DNA of 64,000 nt from Planctomycetaceae bacterium (GTDB lineage: Bacteria > Planctomycetota > Phycisphaerae > Tepidisphaerales > Tepidisphaeraceae): positions 397,692 to 461,691 of the forward strand of contig JAIYCY010000025.1 in assembly GCA_027487775.1 (NCBI GenBank), written 5' to 3'. Position numbers and translations under genes: made by a program. The notes beneath the pieces were generated by a model. That model was given only the letters and a program-made list of their open reading frames with translations. It was not told the DNA's origin and did not search any database. Below, piece by piece: positions 37,194 through 45,785 of the stretch. The first letter of the stretch is position 1, and each line of letters opens with the position of its first letter.

Positions 37194-37958
37194 GTGAGTC
37201 TTTCTGAAGTCGAACTATCTGTCGTGATCCCTTGCTACAACGAGCGGGAAAACATCCCAACACTGCTCGTCCGACTCGAAGCGACACTCGTTCCGACCGG
37301 AAAGTCCTTTGAAGTGTTGATCATCGACGACGGCAGCACCGACGGAAGCGGGCCGATGCTGGATGAGGCTCGAGCGTCGCGTTCCTGGCTTCGTGTGATT
37401 CGCATGCGGAAGAACTCGGGTCAGAGCGCCGCATTCGAGTGCGGCTTTTCCGCCGCCCGAGGGAAGATCATCGCCACCATCGACGCCGATCTGCAGAACG
37501 ATCCCGAGGAGATCCCGCGTCTGGTTCCGATGCTGGATGAGCATGGCGTTGACATGATCACAGGTTGGCGACGCGATCGGAAGGACACACCCTTTCGTCG
37601 CTGGCAGTCGCGGCGTGCCAACGCCATTCGCAACTGGGTCACCGGCGAGACCGTGAACGACTCGGCCAGCAGCTTGAAGATCTACCGGGCCCATGCGATC
37701 AAAGGCCTTCGTCTGTTTCGCGGAGCGCATCGGTATTTTCCGACGCTGGTCAAAATGCGCGGTTACAAGGTGCACGAAACCCCCGTCAAGCACAGCCCGC
37801 GTTTCGCCGGCACTGCCAAGTACGGCTTCGGCAACCGGGCGTGGGTCGGCATTTACGACATCATCGGCGTGCGCTGGATGAAGAAGCGTTTCATCCGCTA
37901 TCAAGCCGACGAAGTCTCTCTTGAGCCTGACGCAAGCCATCACATTGAGTCCCGCTGA
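37194..37958 (+). CDS. Family 2 glycosyltransferase (dolichol-phosphate mannosyltransferase-like)
   Basis: The 254-residue GT-A fold enzyme has SVVIPCYNERENI at the N-terminus, the nucleotide-binding IDDGSTDGS and the metal-binding DADLQNDPEEI. It matches the DPM1/GtrB group that moves sugars onto polyprenyl phosphate, but lacks the C-terminal transmembrane pair of GtrB-like proteins. GTG 37194 is preferred because the GT core begins eight residues later. The open frame to 37104 adds residues across the terminator. Confidence 0.85.
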   Translation: MSLSEVELSVVIPCYNERENIPTLLVRLEATLVPTGKSFEVLIIDDGSTDGSGPMLDEARASRSWLRVIRMRKNSGQSAAFECGFSAARGKIIATIDADLQNDPEEIPRLVPMLDEHGVDMITGWRRDRKDTPFRRWQSRRANAIRNWVTGETVNDSASSLKIYRAHAIKGLRLFRGAHRYFPTLVKMRGYKVHETPVKHSPRFAGTAKYGFGNRAWVGIYDIIGVRWMKKRFIRYQADEVSLEPDASHHIESR

Positions 37959-38172
37959 CCATATGAATTGAACGATTCAACGGGTGGAATGTTCGGATGT
38001 GTATGATGCTCAACTTTCGGAGGTGAGCCTTGATTGACCCACCGAACCGCGTGGAGTCTCGCTAGCGTTGTGATCGAATGAGGCGACGTTGCGGTTCGAG
38101 GATCAGCTCGGTTTTGCATCACGCCCCGATTTTCGATTGTCATCTTTTGCTCTGTGAGCCTTAAATCACTGC

Positions 38173-41133
38173 ATGCCCGGACCACTGAGCAACTTGAGCT
38201 TTGAACTGCTTCCGTTCTGGGGCGTGGCTCTTCTCTTCGTTGCCTCCACCTCGCTGATTTTGTGTTTCGGCATGCGTTCTCGCCTCGAGGATGACCCTGT
38301 GCGGCGATGGGTCTCGATCGCGCTGCGTATCGATCTGGTGCTCTTTCTTTCACTATTGATCGGCGGGGCGCGGTACGAACGTGAACTAAGTGCTCTCACG
38401 GTTATTGCTGTTGAAGATGTTAGTCGGTCGATCGAGCAGGCGCAGACATGGGACGAATCTGGTGCCTTGAACACAATGTCGATGAGGCAACGGATCGATG
38501 AGTTTCTGGAGGCACAATCGTTGCGGATGCGGCCCGATGATCGGATGGCGCGCATTCAATTTGACGGTCAGGCTCGAATTTCTGCGTTGCCTGGGAGTGG
38601 ATTCGTTCGGGATCGAGGATCGATCGTGAAGGCTCACCCCGGAACGGATGTTGCTGCCGGTCTGAAGCTTGCGTTGGCGACTGTTCCTGCGGACACGCTT
38701 GGTCGGATCGTTCTATTCTGGGACGGTCAGACCAGCAGCGGCGATTTGCAGGCCGTCCTTCGCAGCGCATCGGCGTCGGGCGTTCCGATTGACGTGGTGC
38801 CGATTCGATACAAGACCTCGCAGGAAGTGTCCGTTGAGCGACTGATCGCGCCGGCGCAGCGAAGCGCGCGCGAGCCGGTCTCGATCGAAGTCATGGTTCG
38901 ATCGCAACATCTTCAACCGATCGAGGCGAAGCTTCATCTGACGCGGAACGGGTCCCGGGTTGATCTGGATCGCAACCTCGAAGGGCTTCAGGAAGGCATG
39001 AACGTCCGGTTGGAGCCCGGACTCAATGCAATCCGAGTGATGCTCGACCCGCTTGAATCCGGGGCGCACGCGTTTCGCGGGTGGGTTGAAGTTGATTCAT
39101 CCGAACACGACCGATGGAACCAGAACAACTCCGCAGAAGCCATCACCATCATCAGCGGCACTCGGCGGATTCTGTTGGTCAGCGGTGAGACGTCCGCCGC
39201 AACGCGACCTCTTGTTGATGTGTTGGCGGGCCAGAATCTGATCCAGAGTTCTGACGTGATTTCGCCTGAATCATTTCCGAGATCGCTGACGGAGCTTTTG
39301 CCGTTTGACGCAATCATTCTGATGAATGTGTCTCGCGGTCCTGACGGGTTGTCCGAGTTGCAGGATCGCCTTCTGACGCGCTACGTGCATGATCTTGGGG
39401 GCGGTCTCATCATGATCGGCGGGCCGAGATCGCTCGGCGCTGGCGGGTGGATCGATTCTGCACTCGCCGATGTGCTTCCGGTCGAACTCTCGCCCAAGAG
39501 CCTGCAGATTCAAATGGCGGGTGCGCTGGTCCTGGTGATTGATCGATCGGGTTCGATGACGCTACCGATGTCAGGCGCCGATCGCGGGAAGCTCCAGATC
39601 GCGGTCGAATCTGCTATCGCCGCTGCCGAGGCTCTTTCGTCGGACGACCAACTTGGTGTGATCACATTCGATTCCCAGGCGCAGGCGATCATCCCGATCG
39701 GGCCACGAGGAGATCTAACGAGCGTTCGACGAGTCATCCGCGCGGTTGAACCCGGTGGTGGAACGAACATCTACACTGCCCTCGAAGAGGCCGTTCGACA
39801 CATTTCACGACTTTCGCCGGGACTCGTATCCACACGACACATCATCCTGCTCACAGACGGACAGAGCGAAGGCAGTTTCGACACTCAACTTGTTCAACGC
39901 ATTCAAGACGAGGGCATCACACTCTCGACCATTGCAATTGGCCCCGACGCCGACAGGCAACTGCTCGCGATGCTGGCCCAGCAGGTTAAGGGGCAGTTTT
40001 ACAACGTTCCGGATGCATCCAGCCTTCCTCGAATTTTCATCAGCGAGGCGATGACGCTGAGGAGACCTCTCGTTCGAGAGATGAGCTTTAATCCACTGCT
40101 CGCTGATACATCCGCACCTGTGCTGATTGGTATTGATGCAGCCCCGAGCCTGCGGGGATTCATCGCGACGGATCCGCGTGAAGGTCCTCGCACGCAGATC
40201 GCCCTGCTCGGTCCGACCGGCGAGCCCATATGGGCGCAATGGCGCACGGGTCTTGGTCAGGCCGGCGTCTTCACCTCTGACGCGACCTCACGATGGGCTG
40301 GTCCATGGATAGAATCTCCTGTCTTCACGAAATTCTGGACCCAAGCCGTTCGTGCCATCGCGAGGCCGTCCGGTAGCACTGACGTGTTCACCGAGATCGT
40401 GCAGGAGTCGCCCGACCGTATCCGGCTGCGGGTCGAACGCTCGCCCGACGACCTCGCCAGCGCATCACCCTTTTCAGCGACTGCCTACCTGCTTTCCACC
40501 GATCCCGATCTTCCACCGATCTCCGTGCCGCTTCGACAATCAGGGGGTCAACTGCTCGAAGGTTCGATCGAACTTCCGCAGCCCGGAACCTACGCTGCCG
40601 TCACGCAAAGCCGGATCGGGGACGCGACATCACTCTCGATCACGAGTTATTCCTACGATCCAAATCTCGAGTTTCGAAGCCTCGAATCCGACGAACAGGC
40701 GGTCCGCGAAGTTGCTCGACAAACCGGCGGTCGCGTCATTGAATTCGATGGGTCTGATGTGCTTTATGACCGCACCCAGATCGATCGCAAGGTCGCCTCG
40801 CGGTCCCTGACCGATCTGCTTTTGGTCCTTTCTGTCGTGACACTGCTTCTCGATGTCGCAGCGCGTCGAGTTTCATGGACGCGATCCCCCAGACCTCAGG
40901 CAGGATTGCCGTCCCGTTCTGTCGCAGCGACTGATTCGATCGCCCAACCGCAAGCGCTCGATTCTATCGACGCCAGCACAGCGATGGAGGCAAACGAGGG
41001 ATCAAGCCGGAAAGACGCTCGAATCGAGAATCCAACCACTGGCGCGATCGGTGCATTGGCTCGCGCTCGCGAATCAGCCGCCCGTAGATTCGAAGTGCTA
41101 CCTCCGGATCGCAAACCGCCCGATCCGGATTAG
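38173..41133 (+). CDS. Large VWA-domain membrane protein with GATase-like domain
   Basis: The 986-residue protein has two N-terminal membrane helices (about residues 12-32 and 48-64) and one near residue 890 (LLLVLSVVTLLLDVA), leaving most of it outside the membrane. A first VWA-like segment spans about residues 75-210 and a glutamine-amidotransferase-like fold 325-445 (ILLVSGET to GGLIMIGGPRSLGAGGW). A canonical VWA domain with MIDAS motif DRSGSM follows near residue 457. The C-terminal region is beta-rich and the tail disordered. This layout occurs in planctomycete BatA/YfaP-like or chloride-channel-like proteins of unknown role. No MoxR partner lies beside it. Confidence 0.82.
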   Translation: MPGPLSNLSFELLPFWGVALLFVASTSLILCFGMRSRLEDDPVRRWVSIALRIDLVLFLSLLIGGARYERELSALTVIAVEDVSRSIEQAQTWDESGALNTMSMRQRIDEFLEAQSLRMRPDDRMARIQFDGQARISALPGSGFVRDRGSIVKAHPGTDVAAGLKLALATVPADTLGRIVLFWDGQTSSGDLQAVLRSASASGVPIDVVPIRYKTSQEVSVERLIAPAQRSAREPVSIEVMVRSQHLQPIEAKLHLTRNGSRVDLDRNLEGLQEGMNVRLEPGLNAIRVMLDPLESGAHAFRGWVEVDSSEHDRWNQNNSAEAITIISGTRRILLVSGETSAATRPLVDVLAGQNLIQSSDVISPESFPRSLTELLPFDAIILMNVSRGPDGLSELQDRLLTRYVHDLGGGLIMIGGPRSLGAGGWIDSALADVLPVELSPKSLQIQMAGALVLVIDRSGSMTLPMSGADRGKLQIAVESAIAAAEALSSDDQLGVITFDSQAQAIIPIGPRGDLTSVRRVIRAVEPGGGTNIYTALEEAVRHISRLSPGLVSTRHIILLTDGQSEGSFDTQLVQRIQDEGITLSTIAIGPDADRQLLAMLAQQVKGQFYNVPDASSLPRIFISEAMTLRRPLVREMSFNPLLADTSAPVLIGIDAAPSLRGFIATDPREGPRTQIALLGPTGEPIWAQWRTGLGQAGVFTSDATSRWAGPWIESPVFTKFWTQAVRAIARPSGSTDVFTEIVQESPDRIRLRVERSPDDLASASPFSATAYLLSTDPDLPPISVPLRQSGGQLLEGSIELPQPGTYAAVTQSRIGDATSLSITSYSYDPNLEFRSLESDEQAVREVARQTGGRVIEFDGSDVLYDRTQIDRKVASRSLTDLLLVLSVVTLLLDVAARRVSWTRSPRPQAGLPSRSVAATDSIAQPQALDSIDASTAMEANEGSSRKDARIENPTTGAIGALARARESAARRFEVLPPDRKPPDPD

Positions 41134-41305
41134 TTGGGCAACGGCGACGAGCCATCGTTTGGCAGGGTTGGGCCGGGCCCGAAAAAGCGTTGTTGCACGC
41201 ACCAGATTCTGTTCGGTCGCGCACGTTGCGCAGGAGTTGAGCGACGATCCGCAGATGGAGCGGCATGATGCCTGCGGTGTTGGATCAGCTTCGTTGAATG
41301 ACAGG

Positions 41306-42343
41306 TCACTTCTTATCGCGATCGGTGTACATGGCGACCAGCGCCGCGCCGATGGACTGCGAGAGTTCGCCGAGCGTGGCGGGGACGATTTTGATCTTTT
41401 TCTTCTGAGCGGGCCAGAAGTTGCTCATGGCGGTGTTGCGGACGAGTCCGAGGTATCGTGCGCGGAAGGCGTCGGTGGTGTTTTCGGGATCCATGAGTCC
41501 TCCGCCGATGACGAAGTATTCCGGGTCGAGCGCCATGGCGAGGACTGCACAATGATGGCCGAGCGCCTTGGCTTGGAAGTCAAAGAGCCAGCAGGCCAGT
41601 TCGTCGTTCTTTTGAGCCAGATCTCGGAGTTGCATCGCGCGGGGTTTGCCAGAAAGCGGTGATTCGGCGAGCGGATGGCCGGGGAAATCCTTGAGCTTCA
41701 TCTGCAGGAGGTGTCCAAGACCGGCGAGGGTGGTGTAGGACTCGATACATCCCCATGTTCTGCCGCACCCGCAGGGAATGGGGGGCACGTCGAGTTCATG
41801 GAGGGGCGCGGGCATGTGTCCGGCTTCCATACCAGCAAAGCTGTCGCCGTCGAGTGGCAGGCCGTTCGGATCGACGTATGCGCATCCGAGTCCCGAGCCC
41901 GGTGCGAGCATGACGACGCCACACTTGGCTTGTCCGCGGACTTTTGCGGCTTCCGCCACGCCGCCGAGGTTGCCATCATTGCCCATGATGACGGTGATGG
42001 GTCGGCCGGTCTTGAGTTGGATCGCATTCTTGTAGGCGCTAAGCGCGTCGAATCCTTCGAAGGATGCGGGCATATTGGCAGTCTTGTCGAACACGCCATA
42101 CGCCTGGTAAGGCCCCGGCGTGGCGAGGCCCGCGGCCTTGACTTGAGCCCAGGTGAGATTGTGCTTGGCGAGATATTCGTCGACAGCTTCGACCCAACCG
42201 CGGACGATCGCATCGCGGCCTTCGTCTGCGCGTGTCTTTCGCTGCAAAAGTTCCATCGAGACTGGCGTGCCATCCTCATACAAAGCAACGATCTTTGAGG
42301 TGGTTGCGCCGCAGTCGGTTCCGAGATAAATGGGCTTGCTCAT
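41306..42343 (-). CDS. ROK-family sugar kinase
   Basis: The 345-residue protein has the ATP-binding LGTDCGATTSKIVAL at the N-terminus, the substrate loop with IMGNDGNLGGVAEA, and the ROK zinc site formed by EAGHMPAP and CGCGRTWGCIESY. ROK members phosphorylate glucose, N-acetylmannosamine or related sugars; some are repressors, but this one has no HTH. It is divergent from a sugar isomerase/epimerase, about 100 bp apart, which supports a role in carbohydrate use. The exact sugar is unknown. Confidence 0.9.
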   Translation of the reverse strand: MSKPIYLGTDCGATTSKIVALYEDGTPVSMELLQRKTRADEGRDAIVRGWVEAVDEYLAKHNLTWAQVKAAGLATPGPYQAYGVFDKTANMPASFEGFDALSAYKNAIQLKTGRPITVIMGNDGNLGGVAEAAKVRGQAKCGVVMLAPGSGLGCAYVDPNGLPLDGDSFAGMEAGHMPAPLHELDVPPIPCGCGRTWGCIESYTTLAGLGHLLQMKLKDFPGHPLAESPLSGKPRAMQLRDLAQKNDELACWLFDFQAKALGHHCAVLAMALDPEYFVIGGGLMDPENTTDAFRARYLGLVRNTAMSNFWPAQKKKIKIVPATLGELSQSIGAALVAMYTDRDKK

Positions 42344-42440
42344 GCGTCCTTTCGATTCTGGCGAGGTACCCTACGCGATCCATCCACATCGTCAACCCGA
42401 CCGCTGGGACGAGAAAAGATCTTGCGTTAAACTTTCAACT

Positions 42441-43220
42441 ATGCAACCGACCACGCAGCTCGCTGTCCAGCTTTATACGCTTCGGGAATTCACCAAAACC
42501 CCTGCCGACATCGCCAAAACGCTGCGCCGCGTCAAACAGCTCGGCTACAACGCCGTCCAATGCTCGGCGCTCGGTCCGATCGAGCCCGGCGAATTGAAGA
42601 AAATGCTGGACGACCACGGGCTGATCTGCTGCGCCACCCACGTCGGACTCGATCGGCTGCGTGATCATCCCGATGCCGTGATCGAAGACCACAAGCTCTG
42701 GAACTGCCAATACACTGCCATTGGTGGCTTCTTTCCCAAGGTGGAGGATTTTAATCGCAACACATGGACGCGATTCATAGCCGAGTTCAACACGATCGCA
42801 TCGCGATTTCGCGGTTCGGGGCTTGCGATCGGATATCACAACCACAGCCATGAGTTTGCCCGCGTGGGCTCTGCCGAGACCAACGCGTGGCAGATGCTGA
42901 TGGAAGGTCTTTCAAGCGACGTGTGGATCGAGGTCGACACCTATTGGGTTCAGCACGGCGGCGGGGATCCGAGTTTTTGGATCGACCGCTGCGCCGGGAA
43001 GATCCCGTGCATCCATCTCAAGGACATCGGCATCAAGCCGGACCGCACGCATTACATGATGGAAGTGGGCCAGGGCAATCTGAATTGGCCGCGTATTCTC
43101 GAATCAAGCAAGCGTGCGGGGGTGAAGTGGTACATCGTCGAGCAGGACACTTGCTATCGCGATCCATTCGATAGTCTGCAGACCAGCCTTGAGTTCCTTC
43201 ATTCGATGGGTTTGCAGTGA
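42441..43220 (+). CDS. Sugar phosphate isomerase/epimerase (xylose isomerase-like TIM barrel)
   Basis: The 259-residue AP-endonuclease-2/IolE-like TIM barrel begins TQLAVQLYTLREFTKTP and has metal-ligand motifs GYHNHSHEF, VWIEVDTYWV, CIHLKDIG and VEQDT at the ends of strands. Such proteins isomerise or epimerise keto sugars and inositols using a divalent metal. ATG 42441 is the start; the open frame extends upstream through the divergent ROK promoter. It is paired with the ROK kinase. Confidence 0.88.
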   Translation: MQPTTQLAVQLYTLREFTKTPADIAKTLRRVKQLGYNAVQCSALGPIEPGELKKMLDDHGLICCATHVGLDRLRDHPDAVIEDHKLWNCQYTAIGGFFPKVEDFNRNTWTRFIAEFNTIASRFRGSGLAIGYHNHSHEFARVGSAETNAWQMLMEGLSSDVWIEVDTYWVQHGGGDPSFWIDRCAGKIPCIHLKDIGIKPDRTHYMMEVGQGNLNWPRILESSKRAGVKWYIVEQDTCYRDPFDSLQTSLEFLHSMGLQ

Positions 43221-43289
43221 GATTTTCCTGCACGTGGATGGATGTTGTGACGGGCGGGATCGTGACGGGCGGGATGTTGTGAGTTGGGC

Positions 43290-44267
43290 TCAACCGATCG
43301 ATTTATACCAGCGTACGGTTTCTGCCAGTCCGGTTTTGAAATCGACGACCGGTTCATAGCCGAGGACGCGTTTGGCCCGGGCAAAATCGCCGAGGCTGTG
43401 TGCGACATCGCCGGGTCGTGGCGGTGCGAAGGAGGGCTGAAGGTCGGGTCGTCCGATGAGCCGAGCGAGTTCTCTGGCGAGTTCGAGAATGCTGGTGCGC
43501 AGGCCGGTGGCGACGTTGAAGACTTCGCCGTTGATGCGTTCGGCATGGACCGCGGCGAGCAGGTTGGCGTGTACGGCGTTGGCGACAAAGGTGAAGTCGC
43601 GAGTGGCTGATCCGTCTCCTGTGATGACCGGCGCTTGTCCCTGCATGAGGAGTGTCACAAACTTTGCGATAACGCCTGAATACGGGCTGTTGGCAGCCTG
43701 TCGTGGTCCGAAGATGTTGAAGTATCGGAGGCTGACCGCGTCGATGTCATAACTGCCTGCGTAGGCGCGCATCAGATGCTCGCCAGCGACTTTGTTGGCG
43801 GCGTAGGGACTTTTGGAGAGTGGCGGCATGGCTTCATGTTTGGGAAGTTCTGGGGCATCGCCGTAGGCGCTGGAGCTGGCGGCGAACATGACGCGTTGGA
43901 CGCCTGCGCGTCGGGCGGCCTCGAGGACGTTGAGTGTTCCATCGACATTGACTTTGTGATAGCCGATGGGGTCGGCGACGCTGCCGGGCACGCTGACGCT
44001 TGCGGCCTGATGGAACAGGAACCTGGCCCCGCCGAACGCATCTGCGATCGCATCGAGATCGGTGATCGACCCGCGAACAAGCCTCGCGCCCGCGGGGACG
44101 TTTGCTTCGCTTCCGCTCGACAGATTATCCAGAACCACGACGTCCGCCCGCAGCGCCAGCAAGGCGTCGGCCAGATGCGACCCGATGAATCCAGCCCCGC
44201 CGCTGACGACGCACTTTGCCCCTGCGAACTTCTCGCCGTGCCACGCTTTCCAATCGATTCCAAGCAT
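43290..44267 (-). CDS. NAD-dependent nucleotide-sugar epimerase/dehydratase
   Basis: The 325-residue extended SDR has the NAD motif VSGGAGFIGSHLADAL, the Ser of the catalytic triad in FAASSSAYGD and the YxxxK pair in YAANKVAGE. RYFNIFGPRQ and DFTFVANAVHANLLA further mark the UDP-glucose 4-epimerase/WbpP group. It probably makes a UDP-hexose for surface glycans. It is followed in the convergent direction by a short duplicated 15-bp GTGACGGGCGGGATS repeat at about 43247-43276, and lies downstream of the ESCRT-III-like genes on the same strand. Confidence 0.9.
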   Translation of the reverse strand: MLGIDWKAWHGEKFAGAKCVVSGGAGFIGSHLADALLALRADVVVLDNLSSGSEANVPAGARLVRGSITDLDAIADAFGGARFLFHQAASVSVPGSVADPIGYHKVNVDGTLNVLEAARRAGVQRVMFAASSSAYGDAPELPKHEAMPPLSKSPYAANKVAGEHLMRAYAGSYDIDAVSLRYFNIFGPRQAANSPYSGVIAKFVTLLMQGQAPVITGDGSATRDFTFVANAVHANLLAAVHAERINGEVFNVATGLRTSILELARELARLIGRPDLQPSFAPPRPGDVAHSLGDFARAKRVLGYEPVVDFKTGLAETVRWYKSIG

Positions 44268-44340
44268 GATTCAAGCCTACACGATCCTGTCCCGCGCACG
44301 AAACCGCCAACGCCTTGAAATGCCTTGGCCTGAGAAAAAC

Positions 44341-44949
44341 TCAGGCTTTTCCGCGAGCGAGTTCGCGTTCGATTTCGCTTTCCAGCGCGTCCAGTTTGCC
44401 GAGTTCTGCCTGCTCGGCGGCGAGCACGTCGGCTTCGATCATGCGATCGATTTCCGCGTCGGCGACCTGGCTGCTTTGCCCTGCGCCTTGCGTGAGGCTC
44501 TGGCCGTTCGCACTGGTTTCCATGGAGTCGAGGAACAGGCCCATGCGTTCCTCGATGCTCTGGCTTTGGGTGACGGCCTTTTCCCATTCGACCTGTGTCT
44601 TGGTCAGATCCAGCTCGCCGAAGGTTTTGCCGATTTCCTCGGCGATGACGCTCATGCTGGTGGCGAATTGTCCGCTCGCACTTGCCTGCTTTTGCAGGAT
44701 GATCGCGCTGTTGATTGCGACGAGTTGCCGTTCGAGCATGCGTTTGATGGATGTCGTTTTCTTGAGCTGTTCGCGGATGAATTTGTATTGCTGATCGTCG
44801 CCGACTTTTTTGGCTTGCTGTGCGTTCTTGATGAACTGCTCGGTGAACTTGCCCTGTTCGGCGATCGATCGTTCGATGGCTTTGACTCCGCGGCGAATGA
44901 GCATTTCGCGCTCGATTCGACGTTCTTCCTTGCTCTTGAATAGTCCCAT
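44341..44949 (-). CDS. ESCRT-III/Snf7-like helical protein (CHMP-like), third gene of cluster
   Basis: The 202-residue protein is almost wholly helical. It begins MGLFKSKEER, like the MGLFGK start of eukaryotic CHMP3. Residues about 10-45 and 52-92 form a basic helical hairpin (KKVGDDQQYKFIREQLKKTT), and 95-145 a shorter helical pair. A Gln/Ser linker leads to an acidic C-terminal helix starting ADAEIDRMIEADV, where CHMP proteins carry their autoinhibitory and MIT-interacting helices. No enzyme motif exists. GGGAG seven bases before ATG 44949 supports the start. The best inference is a membrane-remodelling filament protein. PspA/Vipp1 is the known bacterial branch, but its hallmark N-terminal pattern is not obvious here. 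Confidence 0.6.
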   Translation of the reverse strand: MGLFKSKEERRIEREMLIRRGVKAIERSIAEQGKFTEQFIKNAQQAKKVGDDQQYKFIREQLKKTTSIKRMLERQLVAINSAIILQKQASASGQFATSMSVIAEEIGKTFGELDLTKTQVEWEKAVTQSQSIEERMGLFLDSMETSANGQSLTQGAGQSSQVADAEIDRMIEADVLAAEQAELGKLDALESEIERELARGKA

Positions 44950-44993
44950 GGTGTTTCTCCCGTGATCGGCTCAACTCGGCGTCGTCCAATTGG

Positions 44994-45077
44994 ATTGAGC
45001 GTTGCTCAAGTTCAATTGAGCGTTGCTCAAGTTCAATTGAGCGTTGCGTCAGTTCAATTGAGCATCGCTCAGCCTTG
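44994..45077. repeat. Tandem array, 21-bp unit, four copies
   Basis: Four contiguous units of about ATTGAGCGTTGCTCAAGTTCA fill the gap between the second and third ESCRT-III-like genes. The last, diverged copy overlaps the upstream gene's stop codon (45069-45071). Each unit holds a small palindrome, TTGAGCgtTGCTCAA, so transcripts could form serial hairpins. Confidence 0.9.
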
Positions 45078-45683
45078 CGACTTCGCGCTCATTTTTTCCC
45101 GAACAGCGGCTTCTGCGCTTTCCAGCGCTTCGTTCTCTTTCATTTCCCCGCGATCGAGCTTGTCCCAGTAGGCGAGCAATTCTCCGCCCGCCTCGCCGAC
45201 GCTGGACGAATCGAGCAGTGCCCGGTCTGCGGATTCTCCCATTTCCAGGAGCGCGTCGAGTCGCTCGGTGTACATTTCCTGTGTGACTGCGTCATCTTCG
45301 ATCATCGCGCCGAGCACTGCGAAATCTTTTTCGGTGATGTTCAATCGACCGAGCCCGCCGGCCATGCGGGATTTTTGCTCCTTCACCATGCGCATCCGGC
45401 CGACGGTGAGAAGTTCTTTGGTCCGGACGTTGAGTTCGCGGACGGCCATCAGTTGTTCGCGTGTTTTGAGTTCGAATTCGATGGCGAGTGCTTTTCGCAT
45501 CTCCGGCGATTTCTGACTTGCGCCTTGCTGAAAGATTTTCTGTTTTTGGGTTGAGGCGTTCTCCACCTTCTGCATCAGCTTATCCCGCGCCCGGCCGATC
45601 AAGATCTCCTCCTTGCGAAGCTCAGTGGGACTCAGCTCCGAAAGACTCTTGGTTCGTCCGAATAGTTTTTCGATCAAAGACAT
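45069..45683 (-). CDS. ESCRT-III/Snf7-like helical protein, second gene of cluster
   Basis: The 204-residue protein starts MSLIEKLFGRTKS, close to the MSLFGKLFG start of human CHMP4. It continues with a basic helical hairpin (about residues 20-52 and 60-106) rich in Arg and Lys, a mid helix ITEKDFAVLGAMIEDDAVTQ, and an increasingly acidic C-terminal third. No catalytic residues or signal peptide are seen. The plan parallels the neighbouring 202-residue protein without obvious identity, as expected for different ESCRT-III subunits. No ribosome-binding site is evident at ATG 45683. The gene lies 119 bp upstream of its partner, with a tandem repeat between. Confidence 0.55.
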   Translation of the reverse strand: MSLIEKLFGRTKSLSELSPTELRKEEILIGRARDKLMQKVENASTQKQKIFQQGASQKSPEMRKALAIEFELKTREQLMAVRELNVRTKELLTVGRMRMVKEQKSRMAGGLGRLNITEKDFAVLGAMIEDDAVTQEMYTERLDALLEMGESADRALLDSSSVGEAGGELLAYWDKLDRGEMKENEALESAEAAVREKMSAKSQG

Positions 45684-45785
45684 TGTGGAGGAAGGGTATA
45701 GAGGGATTGAGGGGAAGGAGGGATAAGGGTTGGGTGACTCCTGCTCCGTGCGACACTGACAACTAAGAATGAACGATGGTCTCTA

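Noticed and set aside
43247-43276. Mobile-element footprint in the duplicated 15-bp GTGACGGGCGGGATS motif
   Set aside because: Only two short copies between convergent genes, with no inverted ends; simple duplication suffices.
44341-44949. Simple PspA/Vipp1 (IM30) annotation
   Set aside because: Charge polarity is similar and the superfamily may be shared, but the typical PspA N-terminal pattern and length are not evident, and the MGLF start plus acidic C-terminal helix fit CHMP-type proteins better. Profile search must decide.
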